Assembly (NCBI RefSeq): GCF_017377575.1
Contig: NZ_JAFREM010000031.1
Coordinates: forward strand, 87,533-151,532
Reading direction: 5' to 3'
Origin: Candidatus Enterococcus moelleringii
GTDB taxonomy: Bacteria > Bacillota > Bacilli > Lactobacillales > Enterococcaceae
DNA length: 64,000 bases
This document shows positions 54,201 through 62,151 of the stretch, in pieces. The notes beneath the pieces were generated by a model that ran no database searches, was not told the origin of the DNA, and worked only from the letters and a program-made list of their open reading frames with translations. Numbering within the stretch: the stretch's first letter is position 1; every line of letters begins with the position of its first letter. A program made the translations under genes and the position numbers.

Positions 54201-54371
54201 ACCTGATGCATCTCCAAACAAGGCAAAAGTAATTGCATCAAAAATAGTCGTTTTTCCAGCTCCGGTTTTACCGCTGATTAAAAATAGCGGTGTTTCCAGA
54301 AAGTAGGTAAAATCAACTTCTTCATGAACAAAAGGACCAAAATTTTCCATGACAATTTTTTTAGGAAGCAT
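51240..54371 (-). CDS. sbcC: Exonuclease subunit SbcC
   Basis: 1043 residues, SMC-like ATPase of the SbcCD nuclease that opens DNA hairpins and protein-blocked ends. Walker A ISGKTGAGKTTIFDAI near residue 34; long coiled coils meet at the zinc hook PCPVCGSLEHPNP (about 520); the signature LSGGESFIAALALALGLAEV and Walker B LFIDEGFGSLD lie near the C-terminus. It overlaps sbcD by 11 bp. Confidence 0.96.
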   Translation of the reverse strand: MLPKKIVMENFGPFVHEEVDFTYFLETPLFLISGKTGAGKTTIFDAITFALFGDASGGVRNASEIRSTFAEPTEETRVKFYFEHQGRQFVIERSPKQVVRKKSGKGETTKNQKVQLVVLDNEGREVEAYQKVEPVSDMIYSMLHLNKDQFRQIAMLPQGEFRTFLVANSSEKEAVLRSLFGTTIYRTFTEELKAQKQELEKDVSEVMVRIDQLFQQVVTEKGDTYQESLNTAKNYLMAEKQSVQEMHVTVTAKKVEYKKQQELLAEAEQLAIKFQQLSEAEKAVHLFQQQEAEMLKKREAADKGKKIQQLLPIYTRLQEINQSAQHLKQQITGTHEALEILADKQKEAQQQGTALEADRPLWEAKERQYQELKTALPFVIQKEELEAQKQQQLLVQKEVKQECERISAAIKAIEEQTSKLKMQQEAETFWQDRRYQEIQFTQQIGQLLQEQRQLNQQEEQVEDQQIQLAVLTDKISQISKELTNQNAKLKKQKSRWASLEIARLSQELLPDEPCPVCGSLEHPNPAGHETISSSELKQLQILLEESEEAVKQLHVQKETAENELRINSNKHEVAQEEYKQEVVEFQKKSEVFTKQVETYYNEQTDTQLENLQDYLNEKENTTAQELAIITSAKEESARLETVQRQLQTDYEKMAERLREVDNHLQLLSGRLQTATEQAQEWQVIALKTEINTLESDIAKRQELIEEHKKEEQRIYTEKIRLSESLNQLANQENLLLEEHRQKDTDFAEALIETNLELAAIEEQYKAPKDFSELEEEIKAFDNEWLLAQDRLQQLKRAVAEKTCPELEPIREQTIKLEAIVHEAQEVFYQKDLQLKQLEQVLQQIEDLHQKSSQQLNELTELTELYRTMNGDNPAKISLERFVLQWYLNEVLQAANLQLTLLTNGRYQFELNQQTGRSKGNTGLEINIYDDNTGASRSAHTLSGGESFIAALALALGLAEVIQNQSGGIAMETLFIDEGFGSLDEEALEMAVSALEGIESQGRMIGIISHVRELKERIPQQVIVQTSGTGQSTIRYQLEGWERH

Positions 54372-55500
54372 CAGCAGCGCCTCCTTTTTTCATCAATTGA
54401 TGAAGAGTTTGTTCGATCCACTTTTGCTGTCTCGAGGTAGGTGCTGACTGGACAATTGTGGTGAAAAATTCCTCCGTTAGTTCAATTGGCGTTTGCTCTT
54501 TAAGTTTCTTAACAGACAGCTGTTGGCTATTCTCACGTCCATAGAGCCGCTCGACTTGAAGGACTCGTGGATAAACCTTCCGCAGCTGGTTCATCATGTT
54601 GGGAATAATGCTGCGGTCCTCTAACAATAACGAATAGTAGTTTTCTCGATTAAGCTGCTGATAAATCTCCGGGTCTAAAAAATGAGCAAAAGTTCCTTGC
54701 AGTTCTTGTAATTCTCTTAAAGGAGTTAGTTCTATAAATTGCAGATTTAATTTTTCTTCAGTCTCTACGATCCAGACGCCTTTTTTTTGCTCTTTTTCCG
54801 AAAGAGAATATTTTAATGGTGAACCACTGTAGCGAGCGTTTGCTAGATTCAAGGCATTTTTATTGTGCAAATGGCCCAAAGCAACATAATCAAAATCTTC
54901 CAGTAAAGAACCATTTATTCCGTCTAATCCGCCAACCTCTACCTTTGTCTCAGAATCCGAACGACTGCTGCCGGAAACAAAAAAATGGCTTATTAGTACT
55001 TGTTTAAGTTGAGAATCGAAGTTCTCTTTCATTTTATCAATAACCAGCGGCATAGCATCGTGAATAGTCCGAATATCAGGATTATCAAAGTAAATACGTG
55101 CATCAACAGGTTCAAAATACGGCAACAAGAAAAATGCGGTATCTTGCATAATGACTGGTGTAAATGCTTGATCTAAGCGCGTGTGCAGATGAAAGTTAGA
55201 ATGTGCGAACCATGGCGCCCCAGTAGCCAGACGGGTTGCGCTATCATGATTGCCTGAAATCGCCAGCAAAGGAATCCCTTCTGTTAGATTCATAGCAGCA
55301 ATTGTCTGATTCAGTAGACGAACTCCGTCTTCTGAAGGAACTGAACGATCATATAGATCGCCGGCAATTACAATCGCATCTACTTTCTCAGCTTTAGCAA
55401 CGGTTAAAATCTGTTTAAGGATAAACGCTTGATCCTCCAGCAAATCATAACCATGCAGTTTTTTGCCAATATGCCAGTCGGCTGTATGTAAAAATCTCAC
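54361..55500 (-). CDS. sbcD: Exonuclease subunit SbcD
   Basis: 379 residues, Mre11-type metallophosphatase nuclease. The metal ligands are visible in order: LHTADWHIG, VIAGDLYDRSVPS, LLAISGNHDSATRL, and VALGHLHNKN. The start is GTG 55500 after AAAGGTGATTTT. First gene of the sbcD-sbcC-helicase transcript. An extended -10 (TGTTATACT) lies upstream at 55535-55543. Confidence 0.96.
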   Translation of the reverse strand: MRFLHTADWHIGKKLHGYDLLEDQAFILKQILTVAKAEKVDAIVIAGDLYDRSVPSEDGVRLLNQTIAAMNLTEGIPLLAISGNHDSATRLATGAPWFAHSNFHLHTRLDQAFTPVIMQDTAFFLLPYFEPVDARIYFDNPDIRTIHDAMPLVIDKMKENFDSQLKQVLISHFFVSGSSRSDSETKVEVGGLDGINGSLLEDFDYVALGHLHNKNALNLANARYSGSPLKYSLSEKEQKKGVWIVETEEKLNLQFIELTPLRELQELQGTFAHFLDPEIYQQLNRENYYSLLLEDRSIIPNMMNQLRKVYPRVLQVERLYGRENSQQLSVKKLKEQTPIELTEEFFTTIVQSAPTSRQQKWIEQTLHQLMKKGGAADAS

Positions 55501-55534
55501 AAAATCACCTTTTTCTAAAAAAGTCCTTCTTATT

Positions 55535-55543
55535 AGTATAACA
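55535..55543 (-). promoter_or_regulatory. Extended -10 promoter of sbcD
   Basis: TGTTATACT on the minus strand, 35 bp before the start; no clear -35 or SOS box. Confidence 0.45.
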
Positions 55544-55702
55544 TGAGTCTTTGAATTTTTCTGCTGCTGACGGCAAAGTAGCTCCTAATAAATTTAGTTT
55601 ACTTCTTCGGATTTTTTCTAAAATTTTAATCGAGACTACCATTTTCTTTGCAAATAAGATAGGATAAATCTAGTCATATTTTTTAAAGAAAGAAGGAAAG
55701 TT

Positions 55703-56431
55703 ATGCCGATTGGAATATTAATAAATTCAACATCAATCATAGTAGGAGGTTTAGCCGGAGGATTTTTAGGCCATCTATTATCGGAGCGTTTCAAAGAAGA
55801 AATTCAATTGATTTTCGGACTTTGTGCCTTAGCGATGGGGATTCCTGCTATTACACAAACCGCAAATCTTCCAGCGGTTATTTTGTCCGTGATATTAGGT
55901 ACTTCTCTCGGAATGTTTCTACACTTAGAGAAGAAGATTGAAAGTGCTGCTGATTTGATGCAGCGTCCAGTTAACAAATTGTTTCCGCAAGAGCATTTAT
56001 CCGTTCCTCACGATGAATTTGTTCGCGGACTAGTGACGATTATTGTTCTGTTTTGTGCTAGCGGTACCGGCATTTACGGCAGCCTAGATGCAGGTATGAC
56101 TGGTGAGCACACCATCTTAATTGCCAAATCTATTCTTGATTTTTTTACTGCAGCAATCTTTGCCTGTAACTTAGGCTATGTTGTCTCACTGGTTGCTTTG
56201 CCGCAATTTGTCATCTTTTTTTCGTTGTTCTTATTTGCTGGTATCATCTTGCCCTTAACTACTCCGGAAATGATTTTAGATTTTCGTTCATGCGGCGGGT
56301 TATTAATTGTAGCCACCTCTTTTCGCATGATACGTGTCAAAATGTTTCCGACAGCTGATATGATTCCCTCGATGGTTCTAGTAATGCCATTAAGCTGGGT
56401 GTGGACGAATGTCTTTCTTCCACTTCTTTAA
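55703..56431 (+). CDS. DUF554 family membrane protein
   Basis: 242 residues, about six to seven helices. MPIGILINSTSIIVGGLAGGFLGHLLSERFKEEI and GASGTGIYGSLDAGMTGEHTILIAKSILDFFTA-like parts fit DUF554 (YdfK-type) proteins. Function of the family is unknown. Start after AAAGAAGGAAAGTT. Monocistronic between divergent sbcD and convergent plsC. Confidence 0.88.
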   Translation: MPIGILINSTSIIVGGLAGGFLGHLLSERFKEEIQLIFGLCALAMGIPAITQTANLPAVILSVILGTSLGMFLHLEKKIESAADLMQRPVNKLFPQEHLSVPHDEFVRGLVTIIVLFCASGTGIYGSLDAGMTGEHTILIAKSILDFFTAAIFACNLGYVVSLVALPQFVIFFSLFLFAGIILPLTTPEMILDFRSCGGLLIVATSFRMIRVKMFPTADMIPSMVLVMPLSWVWTNVFLPLL

Positions 56432-56440
56432 TCATGAAAA

Positions 56441-56475
56441 AAGCATACCAATTGAGAAGTTCAATCGGTATGCTT
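56441..56475. terminator. Terminator between the DUF554 gene and plsC
   Basis: Stem AAGCATACCAATTGA / TCAATCGGTATGCTT with a short loop; T6 on the minus strand. Confidence 0.85.
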
Positions 56476-56484
56476 GATCAGCAC

Positions 56485-57111
56485 TTATTCTTTTTCATTT
56501 GGTACATATTTGTATTCTGGATTGATCTCATGATCCAACGTATCAAAAGCCTGCTGTACTCGGACTTCAATCGCTGCGAGGCCTTCTTTATCTAATTTTT
56601 TGATGTCACTGACATCAATGGCTTCACCAAAACGAACATAGACTGGTTTACGCTTAAATAGATCAGATAACTTAAGCGGTCCTTGATAAACACAAGGAAC
56701 TATTTTAACTTTGGCTAAACGAGAAATTAAGGCCATACCACCTTTCAGTTCCGTAGAATGGCGTGTCCCGCTTGGGAACATGATTAAACTCTTATCAGAA
56801 TCCTTCAACAGTTTTACCGGTTTTTTTACTACACTGGGACCTGGTTTGTCTCGATTGACCGGAAAAGCATTCATGTGAACCAAGATAAAACGCAGGATAG
56901 GATTCTTGAACAGCTCTTCTTTGGCCATAAAACAAAATTGTTTGGGTGAGGCTCCTAAGGCCATGTAAACTGGGTCCAACCAAGTTCGGTGAGGTGCCAC
57001 CAAAATATAGTTTTCATCTTTAGGTAAGGCTTCCTGATTTTGATAATGAGCATTCCCGTTAATAATTGCTACTAGTATGCGCACAATGCCGCGAACAAAT
57101 TTAAAGAACAT
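56485..57111 (-). CDS. plsC: 1-acyl-sn-glycerol-3-phosphate acyltransferase
   Basis: 208 residues from the ATG at 57111 (AAAGGAAAAAATT upstream). Acyltransferase motif LVAPHRTWLDPVYMAL has H-x4-D, and FPSGTRHST is the phosphate-binding motif III. Adds an acyl chain to lysophosphatidic acid, at the membrane. The N-terminal helix (VRGIVRILVAIINGNAH) anchors it. Divergent from trmN6. Confidence 0.92.
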   Translation of the reverse strand: MFFKFVRGIVRILVAIINGNAHYQNQEALPKDENYILVAPHRTWLDPVYMALGASPKQFCFMAKEELFKNPILRFILVHMNAFPVNRDKPGPSVVKKPVKLLKDSDKSLIMFPSGTRHSTELKGGMALISRLAKVKIVPCVYQGPLKLSDLFKRKPVYVRFGEAIDVSDIKKLDKEGLAAIEVRVQQAFDTLDHEINPEYKYVPNEKE

Positions 57112-57191
57112 AATTTTTTCCTTTCGGTTTTCTAACATAACTAAACGTAGTATAATACATGCGCACGAATTTTTTAAGGGGGCATAAGCAA

Positions 57192-57929
57192 ATGTTAAAC
57201 AATGGGGAACGAATTGATCAGCTATATGCTGAAGATATTCAGATCATTCAAAGCTCTGAAGTCTTCTCTTTTTCTTTAGATGCTGTTTTGTTAGCCAATT
57301 TCCCAAGAGTCCCAAAACGGGGAAGGATCGTTGACCTTTGTGCGGGAAATGGCGCTGTAGGTCTTTTTATCAGCAAAAAAACGCAGGCTGCCATTGATCA
57401 AATTGAGCTACAGCCACGTTTAGCTGATATGGGGCAACGCAGCATTCAACTCAATCACTTAGAGCAGCAAATGACGATGCATACCTTGGATTTAAAAGAG
57501 ACCTTTACCAAGTTTAAACCGGACTCCGTGGATCTGGTCGTTTGTAATCCTCCTTATTTTAAAGAGCTTCCGACGAGCAAAAAAAATCCTAATCCCTATC
57601 TTGCTGCTGCCCGTCACGAGATCCATGCTACGTTAGAAGACGTAATTGCGGTATCTTCTCGGCTGTTAAAAATGAATGGTCACTTCGCGCTGGTACATCG
57701 CCCAGATCGTTTTTTAGATATAATTGATTGCTTGCGGGCCCATAAGATTGCTCCTAAGCGCATCCAATTCGTATATCCCAAAGAAGGTAAAGAAGCAAAC
57801 ATTCTCCTCATCGAAGGAATCAAGTATGGTAAAAACGAAGGCCTGCGCTTCTTGCCACCGCTCATCACTTATGACGAACAAGGGAATTATACTCAGCCTG
57901 TAAAGGAGATGCTGTATGGTCGCGGATAA
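57192..57929 (+). CDS. trmN6: tRNA1(Val) adenine-N6-methyltransferase-like protein
   Basis: 245 residues from the ATG at 57192 (AAGGGGGCATAAGC upstream). Class I methyltransferase: IVDLCAGNGAVGLFIS (SAM motif) and VVCNPPYFKE (catalytic NPPY). By similarity, methylates A37 of one tRNA-Val. Overlaps the GIY-YIG gene by 14 bp, a common pairing in Firmicutes. Confidence 0.9.
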   Translation: MLNNGERIDQLYAEDIQIIQSSEVFSFSLDAVLLANFPRVPKRGRIVDLCAGNGAVGLFISKKTQAAIDQIELQPRLADMGQRSIQLNHLEQQMTMHTLDLKETFTKFKPDSVDLVVCNPPYFKELPTSKKNPNPYLAAARHEIHATLEDVIAVSSRLLKMNGHFALVHRPDRFLDIIDCLRAHKIAPKRIQFVYPKEGKEANILLIEGIKYGKNEGLRFLPPLITYDEQGNYTQPVKEMLYGRG

Positions 57930-58194
57930 TCATTATTTTTATGTACTGTCCTGTCATGATCGTTCCTATTATGGTGGATACACGGTTGATCTTACCAGGC
58001 GTTTGTCTGAGCACAACTCTGGAAAAGGGGCCAAGTACACCCATCCAGCCAAACGGCGGCCTGTCACGATGATTCATGCGGAACAATTTGATTCTAGAAG
58101 TGCGGCGATGAAAGCTGAAGCTGCCTTTAAACGCCTGCCAAGAGTGCAAAAGGATCGTTACTTAAAAGAATATCGAAAAAAAAGCGTTTTGTGA
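57916..58194 (+). CDS. GIY-YIG nuclease-domain protein
   Basis: 92 residues of a single GIY-YIG domain (YhbQ/YazA-like): FYVLSCHDRSYYGGYTVDLTRRLSEHNSGKGAKYT, where YVL and YGG take the GIY and YIG places and the Arg of TRRL is the catalytic one, followed by a late Glu. Biological role of the small family is uncertain, probably DNA repair. Ribosome binding site AAGGAGATGCTGT inside trmN6. Confidence 0.9.
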   Translation: MVADNHYFYVLSCHDRSYYGGYTVDLTRRLSEHNSGKGAKYTHPAKRRPVTMIHAEQFDSRSAAMKAEAAFKRLPRVQKDRYLKEYRKKSVL

Positions 58195-58216
58195 CCAGAA
58201 GTCACAAAACGCTTTT
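58180..58216. terminator. Bidirectional terminator between the GIY-YIG gene and the acyltransferase gene
   Basis: Perfect 16-bp stem AAAAGCGTTTTGTGAC / GTCACAAAACGCTTTT. Confidence 0.9.
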
Positions 58217-58217
58217 A

Positions 58218-60068
58218 CTATTGTCCTTTTAACAATTCTTGAGAAATCAATGAACAATAAGGAATGATGCCTTCAGAATTAGGATGGACTTGATCATCGT
58301 AAAACCAGCCTGGCTGAGCGTTACTGTAATTGTACCAGTCGATCAATGTAAGATTATCGTACTTTTCAACCATCGCATTAAGCTTATCATTCACTTCGTT
58401 TTGCCAGCGTTGAGTTGGCACATGTACATTTACTACAAAAACTCGCCGCTTCGTTCCGATGACCTTCATCATTTGATCAAATTCATCATTTGTAAATGTT
58501 CCATTTGTTCCTAAGCTCAGCAAAACAGTATCTTCTAGTTTCTTCTTATCCTTTAATTCTTGCAGCAGGGGCGGACTTTCATCAACTTGACGGCCAATTT
58601 CACCATCAATCATCATTTTAGGAAAGATTTCTTTTAAGCCGCTAGCACCCGCTAACAGTACAGAATCACCAAATGCTGTAACCGGCATATTTTTTGCCTT
58701 GGTAATTTGACGATTCGTTAACCCGTACTTCTCAGCTAAATCCGGTCCATCATCGCTGCTGGCACTCGTTTCTGTTTGCGAGGAAGCTTGAGGGTTCTGT
58801 GCTTCCTTTTGATTGGCTTCGATTTGCTTTTGCAGTGCCTGCTGGTTGGCATCCACTTGGTTAGTAGGTGCTAATACTAAACCAACTAATGCAATCACTG
58901 TAACTAAAGACACGGATAGAAACGTAATTTTCTGTCTGCTCTTTAAAGGTGCTTTCAGCCATGTTCCAACTTTTGAAAAAAGTCCGCGATAATTGAAAAA
59001 GCGTAGTGGTTTTTCTACATAACGGTAAGAAATCTCGGTAATTAGTAAGATCAATACAATCTCGATGATTGTGTGTATTACTAAATGATCCGCTACATTA
59101 AACTTTGCTTCGTAGAAAATCATCACCGGAAATTGGTAAAGATAAATACCATAGCTGCGTTTCCCCAGCCAGGTAAATACCGGATTGGTTAGCCATTTAT
59201 TTAAGCTGGCACCCGGATGAGCCGTAATTGCTACCAGTAAAACACAAAGTAAGCTGATTAGGAACATGCCACCGTAATAAAGAAAAGTTGTTCCGTCATT
59301 TAAAAATAGGAAGGCAGCAATTAACAACAGTAACGAAATTAGTCCGATACTATTCAAAACTTTTTTGGCCTGCTTCGGTATTTTGGCTTTTAATCGAGTA
59401 CTAGGCCATATAAAGGCCAAACCTGATCCCATCAAGATCGAAAACAAACGTGTATCTGTTCCGTAATAAACCCGCGTAGGATCTTGACCGGGAGTGAACA
59501 AGATCGCCATCCAGATAGCTGAAATCAATGCAGCTATCGATATAGTGATGAATATCTTTCCGCGATTTTTTACCAGTCGCATTAACAGGATAAAAACAAT
59601 TGGCCAAATCAAGTAATTTTGCGTCTCTACCGCTAATGACCAAATATGGGTGAAGGGCGATTCACCAGCAAAACGATCAAAATAGGACAGCCCGTGTTCA
59701 ATTTGCCACCAGTTGTTGACATACAATAAACTGCTGACTACATTCCCACGCAAATTATTCAATAAATTCCGCTGAAATAATGTGATATACGCCGAAGAAG
59801 CAATTAGCATCGTTACCAATGCTGGATAAAGCCGCTTCATCCTTCGTATATAAAATTTTCCTAATTTGATTTTGCCATTTTGCTTCCATTCTTGGACCAG
59901 TAAGTCAGTGATTAAATATCCAGATACAACAAAAAACACTGGCACCCCTAAGAATCCGCCACGCATTTGAGAAGGCAGCAAATGATATAAAATGACTCCG
60001 ATTACTGCCAAAGCTCGAAGTCCATCAAACCCAGTTATATAACGACTATTTCTCAGTCTTTTCTTCAT
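58218..60068 (-). CDS. oatA: Acyltransferase family 3 plus SGNH protein, OatA-like
   Basis: 616 residues. An AT3 membrane domain (about 1-400) starts YITGFDGLRALAVIGVILYHLLP, with the GLRALA and FFVVSGYLITDLL motifs. A linker of Gln, Ala and Ser follows, then an extracellular SGNH domain (about 455-616) with AFGDSVLLAG, SLGTNG and DQVHPNSEGI, carrying the Ser, Gly, Asn and His/Asp boxes. OatA moves acetyl groups to MurNAc O-6 of peptidoglycan, giving lysozyme resistance. OatA is the best fit; another cell wall polymer as target is possible. Confidence 0.85.
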   Translation of the reverse strand: MKKRLRNSRYITGFDGLRALAVIGVILYHLLPSQMRGGFLGVPVFFVVSGYLITDLLVQEWKQNGKIKLGKFYIRRMKRLYPALVTMLIASSAYITLFQRNLLNNLRGNVVSSLLYVNNWWQIEHGLSYFDRFAGESPFTHIWSLAVETQNYLIWPIVFILLMRLVKNRGKIFITISIAALISAIWMAILFTPGQDPTRVYYGTDTRLFSILMGSGLAFIWPSTRLKAKIPKQAKKVLNSIGLISLLLLIAAFLFLNDGTTFLYYGGMFLISLLCVLLVAITAHPGASLNKWLTNPVFTWLGKRSYGIYLYQFPVMIFYEAKFNVADHLVIHTIIEIVLILLITEISYRYVEKPLRFFNYRGLFSKVGTWLKAPLKSRQKITFLSVSLVTVIALVGLVLAPTNQVDANQQALQKQIEANQKEAQNPQASSQTETSASSDDGPDLAEKYGLTNRQITKAKNMPVTAFGDSVLLAGASGLKEIFPKMMIDGEIGRQVDESPPLLQELKDKKKLEDTVLLSLGTNGTFTNDEFDQMMKVIGTKRRVFVVNVHVPTQRWQNEVNDKLNAMVEKYDNLTLIDWYNYSNAQPGWFYDDQVHPNSEGIIPYCSLISQELLKGQ

Positions 60069-60313
60069 TTTTAGTTTCCAACTTTACTTTAGAATCAAAT
60101 TAAACTATACGTTCTATTCATTTAAAGTGCAAGAGCTATCTTGGAAAATAAACATTTTCTAAATTTTATTTGCTATAAAAAATGCTGCAGCTGATGCGTA
60201 AGCAATCTACCCGAACAATAGCACAAAAAGCAGTAAAAATAAACTTGTACTTTCTCTTGACTTGGAACCCGTCCCAGCAGGTACAATGGTACATGAAAGG
60301 TGGTCATACATAT

Positions 60314-61129
60314 ATGATTAAGCTAATAGCAGTTGATATGGACGGAACATTTTTGAATGATCAAAAAACTTATAATAAATCTCGCTTTGAGCAGTTATTA
60401 AAGCAGATGCAACAGCAAAACATTCATTTCGTTGTTGCCAGCGGTAATCAATATTTCCAGTTGCGTAGTTTTTTTCCAGACAATTATCAAGATATTGCCT
60501 TTGTCTCCGAGAATGGTGCCAATATTGTTCTAGGCGAAACAGCTTTTTATAATGCAGAGTTAGACCCCTCGGCAATACCAGCGATACTGGAATCGATAGA
60601 ACAAACAAATCCTTCTGCACTGATTATCTGTGGTAAAAACAGTGCGTATATCGCGGATTCCATTTCCGATAAAGGCTTTGAATATGCCAGCTTTTATTAT
60701 CCTCAAATAAAGAAGCTGACAAATCTGCAAATGGTTACTCAAGAAAACGATGCGCTTTTCAAATTTGCGCTTTCTCATTCACCAGATAATATGCCAGTTG
60801 CGCTGGAAGCTTTAAAAGAAAAACTGGCCCCTTGGCTTATCCCGGTCACTAGCGGGCACGAGGACATCGATTTAATTATTCCTGGTGTTCATAAATTTAG
60901 CGGCTTGCAACGTTTAGGTGAACTTTGGCAGATTAAACCTGAAGAAATGATGGCTTTCGGCGACAGTGGCAATGATCTGGAAATGCTGGAAAACGTAAAA
61001 TATAGTTATGCTATGGCTAATGCCAGCAAACCCGTTCAAGCAGCTGCTAACTACTCGATCGGCTCGAATAATACAGAGGATCTGTTGGATACCATCCAAC
61101 AAGTTTGCCAAGGTACTTTTGTTTACTAA
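60314..61129 (+). CDS. Cof-type HAD-superfamily phosphatase
   Basis: 271 residues from the ATG at 60314, GAAAGGTGG upstream; the longer frame to 60182 lacks a start. LIAVDMDGTFLND (motif I, the nucleophile Asp), FVVASGNQ (motif II) and MMAFGDSGNDLEMLENVKYSYAMANA (motif IV) identify the Cof subfamily with a C2B cap. Dephosphorylates sugar or cofactor phosphates; substrate not visible. Possible promoter TTGACT and TACAAT with a long 19-bp spacer just before it. Confidence 0.9.
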   Translation: MIKLIAVDMDGTFLNDQKTYNKSRFEQLLKQMQQQNIHFVVASGNQYFQLRSFFPDNYQDIAFVSENGANIVLGETAFYNAELDPSAIPAILESIEQTNPSALIICGKNSAYIADSISDKGFEYASFYYPQIKKLTNLQMVTQENDALFKFALSHSPDNMPVALEALKEKLAPWLIPVTSGHEDIDLIIPGVHKFSGLQRLGELWQIKPEEMMAFGDSGNDLEMLENVKYSYAMANASKPVQAAANYSIGSNNTEDLLDTIQQVCQGTFVY

Positions 61130-61145
61130 GAACAGCTTCGGATAC

Positions 61146-61172
61146 TAAAAAAGCGAGGCAGCTGCCTCGCTT
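61146..61172 (-). terminator. Terminator of the YitT gene
   Basis: Palindrome AAGCGAGGCAG / CTGCCTCGCTT; T-run on the minus strand. Confidence 0.85.
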
Positions 61173-62049
61173 AGTCTAAAGATTCTTCATAAAATCGACC
61201 CATAATTCGGACATTCTCAGAGATGCTGACAAATGCGCCTGGATCAGTTTCTTTCATAATGGTTTCTAATTGAGGCAGTTCAAACCGTGTTACGACTGTA
61301 AACAGCACGGTTTGTTTGTCGTGCTTATAAGCCCCTTCTGCTTCATTAATGATAGTAATCCCTCTTCGCATACTATCTTGGATACCATTAATCACTTTAT
61401 CGGGACACTTGGTAACAATCATTACCTGCATTTTCCGCTGTTTCGTATACAAAGCATCCGTCAGCTTGCCACTCATGAAAATCGACAATGCAGAGTAAAA
61501 CATATATTGCCAACCAAATAAAATCCCAGCAACCAGCATAATCATTATATTGAAAATGATCGAAATAGAACCTACCGAACGCCCGGTCTTTTTACGAATG
61601 GTGATACTCAATATATCCAGACCACCTGAAGACAAGCCGTTTTTTAGCGCAAAACCAATGCCCACACCCATAATGGCTCCGCCAAAGATAGCGCAGATAA
61701 TTGGATCATCTGTCAGCTGAGTTTCAGGAATGATATGCATAAAAAAGGAAGTCAGAAAAACTGTCACAAAAGTAAATATCGTGAATTTATGACCAATTTT
61801 AAACCAAGCCAAAACAAATAATGGCAGATTCAACACGAACAGCGTAATCGACACCGGGACCGTTTGTCCGATCAGCTGATGAGACAACGTTGTCAGTATT
61901 TGGGCAAATCCGGTTATCCCGCTAGAGTAAATATTCCCCGGCTGATAGAAGAAATTCACCGCAATAGAAGCTAAGAAAGCATAGACGACAGCAACAGACA
62001 AGCGGGTGGCAAAATCATGATACGGCCAACCCTCTATCTTTTTTTTCAT
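61171..62049 (-). CDS. YitT family membrane protein (DUF2179)
   Basis: 292 residues from the ATG at 62049. About five helices in the first 200 residues (NIYSSGITGFAQILTTLSHQ, GFALKNGLSSGGLDILSITIRKKTGRSVG), then the C-terminal DUF2179 cytoplasmic domain (VMIVTKCPDKVINGIQDSMRRGITIINEAEGAY). Function of the family is unknown. A TATAAT box at 62086-62091 lies just upstream, so the longer frame to 62124 is unlikely. Confidence 0.85.
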   Translation of the reverse strand: MKKKIEGWPYHDFATRLSVAVVYAFLASIAVNFFYQPGNIYSSGITGFAQILTTLSHQLIGQTVPVSITLFVLNLPLFVLAWFKIGHKFTIFTFVTVFLTSFFMHIIPETQLTDDPIICAIFGGAIMGVGIGFALKNGLSSGGLDILSITIRKKTGRSVGSISIIFNIMIMLVAGILFGWQYMFYSALSIFMSGKLTDALYTKQRKMQVMIVTKCPDKVINGIQDSMRRGITIINEAEGAYKHDKQTVLFTVVTRFELPQLETIMKETDPGAFVSISENVRIMGRFYEESLD

Positions 62050-62085
62050 TTTATTTACAGGCCTCTTTTCCACAAATTCATTCAC

Positions 62086-62091
62086 ATTATA
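62086..62091 (-). promoter_or_regulatory. -10 box of the YitT gene
   Basis: Perfect TATAAT on the minus strand, 37 bp before the chosen ATG; the -35 (TTTCTT) is weak. Confidence 0.45.
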
Positions 62092-62103
62092 CGAGCTTTC
62101 AGT

Positions 62104-62137
62104 ATAAAAAGAAAGCACCCTCAAAAAGAGCGTGCTT
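62104..62137 (-). terminator. Terminator of aspS
   Basis: Minus strand AAGCACGCTC / GAGGGTGCTT stem and T-rich tail just after the stop. Confidence 0.7.
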
Positions 62138-62151
62138 ATCTTAGAATATTC